From Planctomycetota bacterium (GTDB lineage Bacteria; Planctomycetota; Planctomycetia; Pirellulales; UBA1268): 7,473 bases of DNA. The notes beneath the pieces are model-generated. The model saw only the letters and a program-made list of their open reading frames with translations, had not been told where the DNA came from and did not search any database. Location: the NCBI GenBank assembly GCA_027622795.1, contig JAQBZA010000149.1, positions 1 through 7,473 on the forward strand, given 5' to 3'. Of this stretch, positions 5,998 to 7,473 are shown piece by piece (the first letter of the stretch is position 1; each line of letters starts with the position of its first letter). Both the position numbers and the translations under genes were made by a program.

Positions 5998-6198
5998 ATG
6001 GCCGATGCCGTGCCCAACGTTCTTGAACGCCGCACCTCGACATTTACATTGCTCCTGCCGTGGCTCGCGGCTCCGCTGTTTTGCCTGCTGCCGATTGGAG
6101 GCTGCGCCCTCGCCACATCGATGCGTGAGGCCGCGACTGAGGTAGCCCAGACGGTCAAAGCCGACACACCGCTCGTGGCGATCAGCCTGCCGCAATGA
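5998..6198 (+). CDS. Small putative lipoprotein
   Basis: This is a 66-residue frame whose ATG at 5998 has GGAG (5988-5991) six bases upstream, a good ribosome binding site. Residues 1-14 are polar and contain two arginines (11-12). Residues 16-35 are strongly hydrophobic and end in I-G-G-C (33-36), which fits a lipobox with Cys36 as the lipidated residue. The mature part would be only about 31 residues, mostly helix-prone (S-M-R-E-A-A-T-E-V-A-Q-T-V). I recognise no family. The frame is open further upstream into the tRNA gene, which is an argument for this internal start. It follows tRNA-Leu by 77 bases and ends 14 bases from the stop of the convergent thioredoxin gene, with no terminator between. 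A single transmembrane anchor is the alternative reading. It could still be a chance ORF in GC-rich DNA. Confidence 0.5.
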   Translation: MADAVPNVLERRTSTFTLLLPWLAAPLFCLLPIGGCALATSMREAATEVAQTVKADTPLVAISLPQ

Positions 6199-6212
6199 CC
6201 AGCATCTGAGAT

Positions 6213-7178
6213 TCAGCGCCGCGTGGCGTTGTTTTCCCGAGCAGCCTGACGGGCGGCGAGAAACCGCCGCAGGCCACCGACCACTCGCGCTGGCGTCTGC
6301 GTTCCCGACTCGCTGAAGAGGGGTGTCTGCCCATCTTCGGTGACGATGATCTCGACGGCCTCCGGCAGAAGCGGCGCACCGCCGAGAAGCCGCTGCATCG
6401 GCTCAACTTCCTGCCCCGCCTCAGCTTCGTCGGCAGGCACCTCGGCGACCACGAAGTTTTCCTGGGCGAAGGCGTTGAACTCCGGATCGTTGACCAGCGA
6501 GGCCGACCGGGTCTTCGCTGCCGAGTCGCTCTTTCGGGAGACGACCAGCAGGATCGGTCGCTGCTTCCCGCGGGCGGTGGCGACCGCCTCTTCCAAAGAC
6601 TTCAGCACCTCGGTCTTCGGGGCCATGGCGACCGCCGTTGGGGCAATGGGCCGGTCAGGCACATGGGTGGCCATTTCAGAGACCCAGGTGGCCGCCGTCT
6701 GGCCGTGGTAGCCCTTCTTGACGGTAATCTTCTGGCCGTCGGGGCCGATCAGGAGGGCGCTGGGGAACGTCCGCACACCATACTTGATACACACCTGCGA
6801 CCGGGCACTCCGCACGGCCGGGGAGATCCCCTGCTGCGGCAGATCAATCATGAGGAGGACGACCTTGTCGGAGGCCCAGTTCAAGAAGGTGTCGGTGGCC
6901 AAGACGTTGTCTTCGAGCGTCTTGCAGTGGGGGCACCAGTCGCTGCCGGTGAAGATCGTGAGCACTGGCCGGCCCGACTCGGTGGCCATCGCCAGGGCGT
7001 CGTCGTAATCGGTCAGCCAGCCATCACTGGCGGCCGCCGGCCGGGCCATCAGGCTCACGGAAAGGGCTACTCCGGCCAGGGCGAAGGCGACCCGACCCCG
7101 ACGAGACACCAGAAACCGGACAGAACCTCGGCCTGCGCCGGCCTCTTGGAATCCACCGAACGATCGTGCGATCTGCAT
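6213..7178 (-). CDS. Exported thioredoxin-like protein with WCPHC active site
   Basis: Starting at the ATG at 7178 the protein has 321 residues. An in-frame ATG at 7268 would add 30 residues, but only 7178 has a ribosome binding site (AAGGAGG). The N-terminus is a long basic region (R5, R17, R21, R26, R27, R29), a hydrophobic core (30-44) and A-A-A-S (48-51), fitting a signal peptide and a periplasmic location. Residues about 53-175 form a thioredoxin fold: P-V-L-T-I-F-T-G-S-D-W-C-P-H-C-K (71-86) carries the redox pair Cys82/Cys85, and R-T-F-P-S (136-140) supplies the cis-proline Pro139. Residues about 190-310 look like a second, redox-inactive thioredoxin-like unit: R-P-I-L-L-V-V-S (207-214) aligns with the first strand but the cysteines are missing. 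It probably acts in disulfide reduction or isomerisation in the periplasm; substrate unknown. It stands as a single gene with its own promoter candidate. Confidence 0.88.
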   Translation of the reverse strand: MQIARSFGGFQEAGAGRGSVRFLVSRRGRVAFALAGVALSVSLMARPAAASDGWLTDYDDALAMATESGRPVLTIFTGSDWCPHCKTLEDNVLATDTFLNWASDKVVLLMIDLPQQGISPAVRSARSQVCIKYGVRTFPSALLIGPDGQKITVKKGYHGQTAATWVSEMATHVPDRPIAPTAVAMAPKTEVLKSLEEAVATARGKQRPILLVVSRKSDSAAKTRSASLVNDPEFNAFAQENFVVAEVPADEAEAGQEVEPMQRLLGGAPLLPEAVEIIVTEDGQTPLFSESGTQTPARVVGGLRRFLAARQAARENNATRR

Positions 7179-7187
7179 TGAATGTCG

Positions 7188-7194
7188 CCTCCTT
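7188..7194 (-). promoter_or_regulatory. Ribosome binding site deciding the start of the thioredoxin-like gene
   Basis: AAGGAGG on the minus strand (7194-7188) lies nine bases before the ATG at 7178. It is the best Shine-Dalgarno match in the window and selects this start over the in-frame ATG at 7268, which has none. Confidence 0.75.
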
Positions 7195-7272
7195 GCAAGC
7201 TGTTCCCCCAACTTCCTTAATCGGGAAACAGCAACGGGGTTCGCGAGCCTTGCGGCCACGAAACTCATGGAA

Positions 7273-7301
7273 AGGCTAACGATGGGGGCTGAGACTGTAA
7301 A
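7273..7301 (-). promoter_or_regulatory. Candidate promoter of the thioredoxin-like gene
   Basis: TTTACA (7301-7296) and TAGCCT (7278-7273) are spaced by 17 bases on the minus strand. The -35 matches 5/6 and the -10 only 3/6. Initiation near 7266 would lie inside or downstream of the ATG at 7268, consistent with translation from 7178 and a leader of nearly 90 bases. Confidence 0.3.
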
Positions 7302-7473
7302 TCTTTGCAGATTGCGTCACTTATCTGGCTTGCCCGAACCCCCGTCACAGAGCCAGAACGCTGGAGTTACGAAAAACGCACCCCCCGAAAAAAATTTCGC
7401 GAGGGATGCCGGGAGTCGGACACCGCCTTGTGGCCATGACCGACAGACTGGGCCGGCCATCAAAAAAACTGCG
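7302..7473. other. Mostly non-coding right edge with A tracts
   Basis: No gene can be assigned with confidence. The stretch contains two A7 runs (7388-7394 and 7462-7468), a C6 run (7381-7386), a weak AT hairpin (CGAAA-AAAA-TTTCG, 7386-7399) and another near 7300-7313 (AATCT-TTGC-AGATT). A plus-strand frame from ATG 7406 or 7436 is open to the edge (M-T-D-R-L-G-R-P-S-K-K-L from 7436) and could be the start of a rightward gene. GAGGG directly abuts the 7406 ATG and is too close for a ribosome binding site. Minus-strand frames open from the edge show no family features. Confidence 0.4.

Noticed and set aside
1..7473. CRISPR array, IS element, prophage or riboswitch of a known class
   Set aside because: No regularly spaced repeats, transposase, integrase or phage proteins, and no recognised riboswitch core motifs were seen.

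Overview
The window is GC-rich DNA whose gene content suggests a member of the Planctomycetota, probably near the Pirellulales. The assignment rests on three things: a PQQ-type propeller, MoxR and BatA gene cluster; a TatC with a much enlarged first periplasmic loop; and a secreted thioredoxin-like protein of a kind common in that phylum. It is inferred from protein character only, since no phylogenetic marker was compared. All the recognisable genes look chromosomal and housekeeping or envelope-related. I see no transposase, integrase, phage gene or CRISPR array.

Left third (1-3719, minus strand): a tightly packed operon read right to left. It encodes an exported beta-propeller protein (2334-3719), a MoxR-type AAA+ ATPase (1297-2337, 4-base overlap) and a BatA-domain membrane protein (start at 1294, 2-base gap). 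The last gene runs off the left edge just as a second, von Willebrand factor A module begins. MoxR ATPases usually work as chaperones or activators of vWA-domain partners, so MoxR and the BatA/vWA protein are probably one functional unit.

Middle (3720-5240): a divergent intergenic region holds a 133-base element bounded by perfect 17-base inverted arms, REPIN-like in layout. Then comes tatC on the plus strand (3984-5006). After tatC is a 234-base intergenic stretch with a strong intrinsic terminator and a second set of long inverted repeats that partly compete with it.

Right part (5241-7473): a minus-strand four-helix membrane protein of the DUF420 type and a plus-strand tRNA-Leu(UAA) start divergently from one short shared region. 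A small lipoprotein candidate (5998-6198) follows the tRNA. It converges on a minus-strand exported thioredoxin-like protein with a WCPHC active site (6213-7178). The last 200 or so bases are mostly non-coding, with two A7 tracts and at best a weak start of a rightward ORF.

The shared theme is the cell envelope: Tat export, a lipoprotein, a periplasmic thioredoxin, an exported propeller and a membrane-anchored MoxR/vWA system. The least explained features are the two structured intergenic regions, one on each side of tatC.
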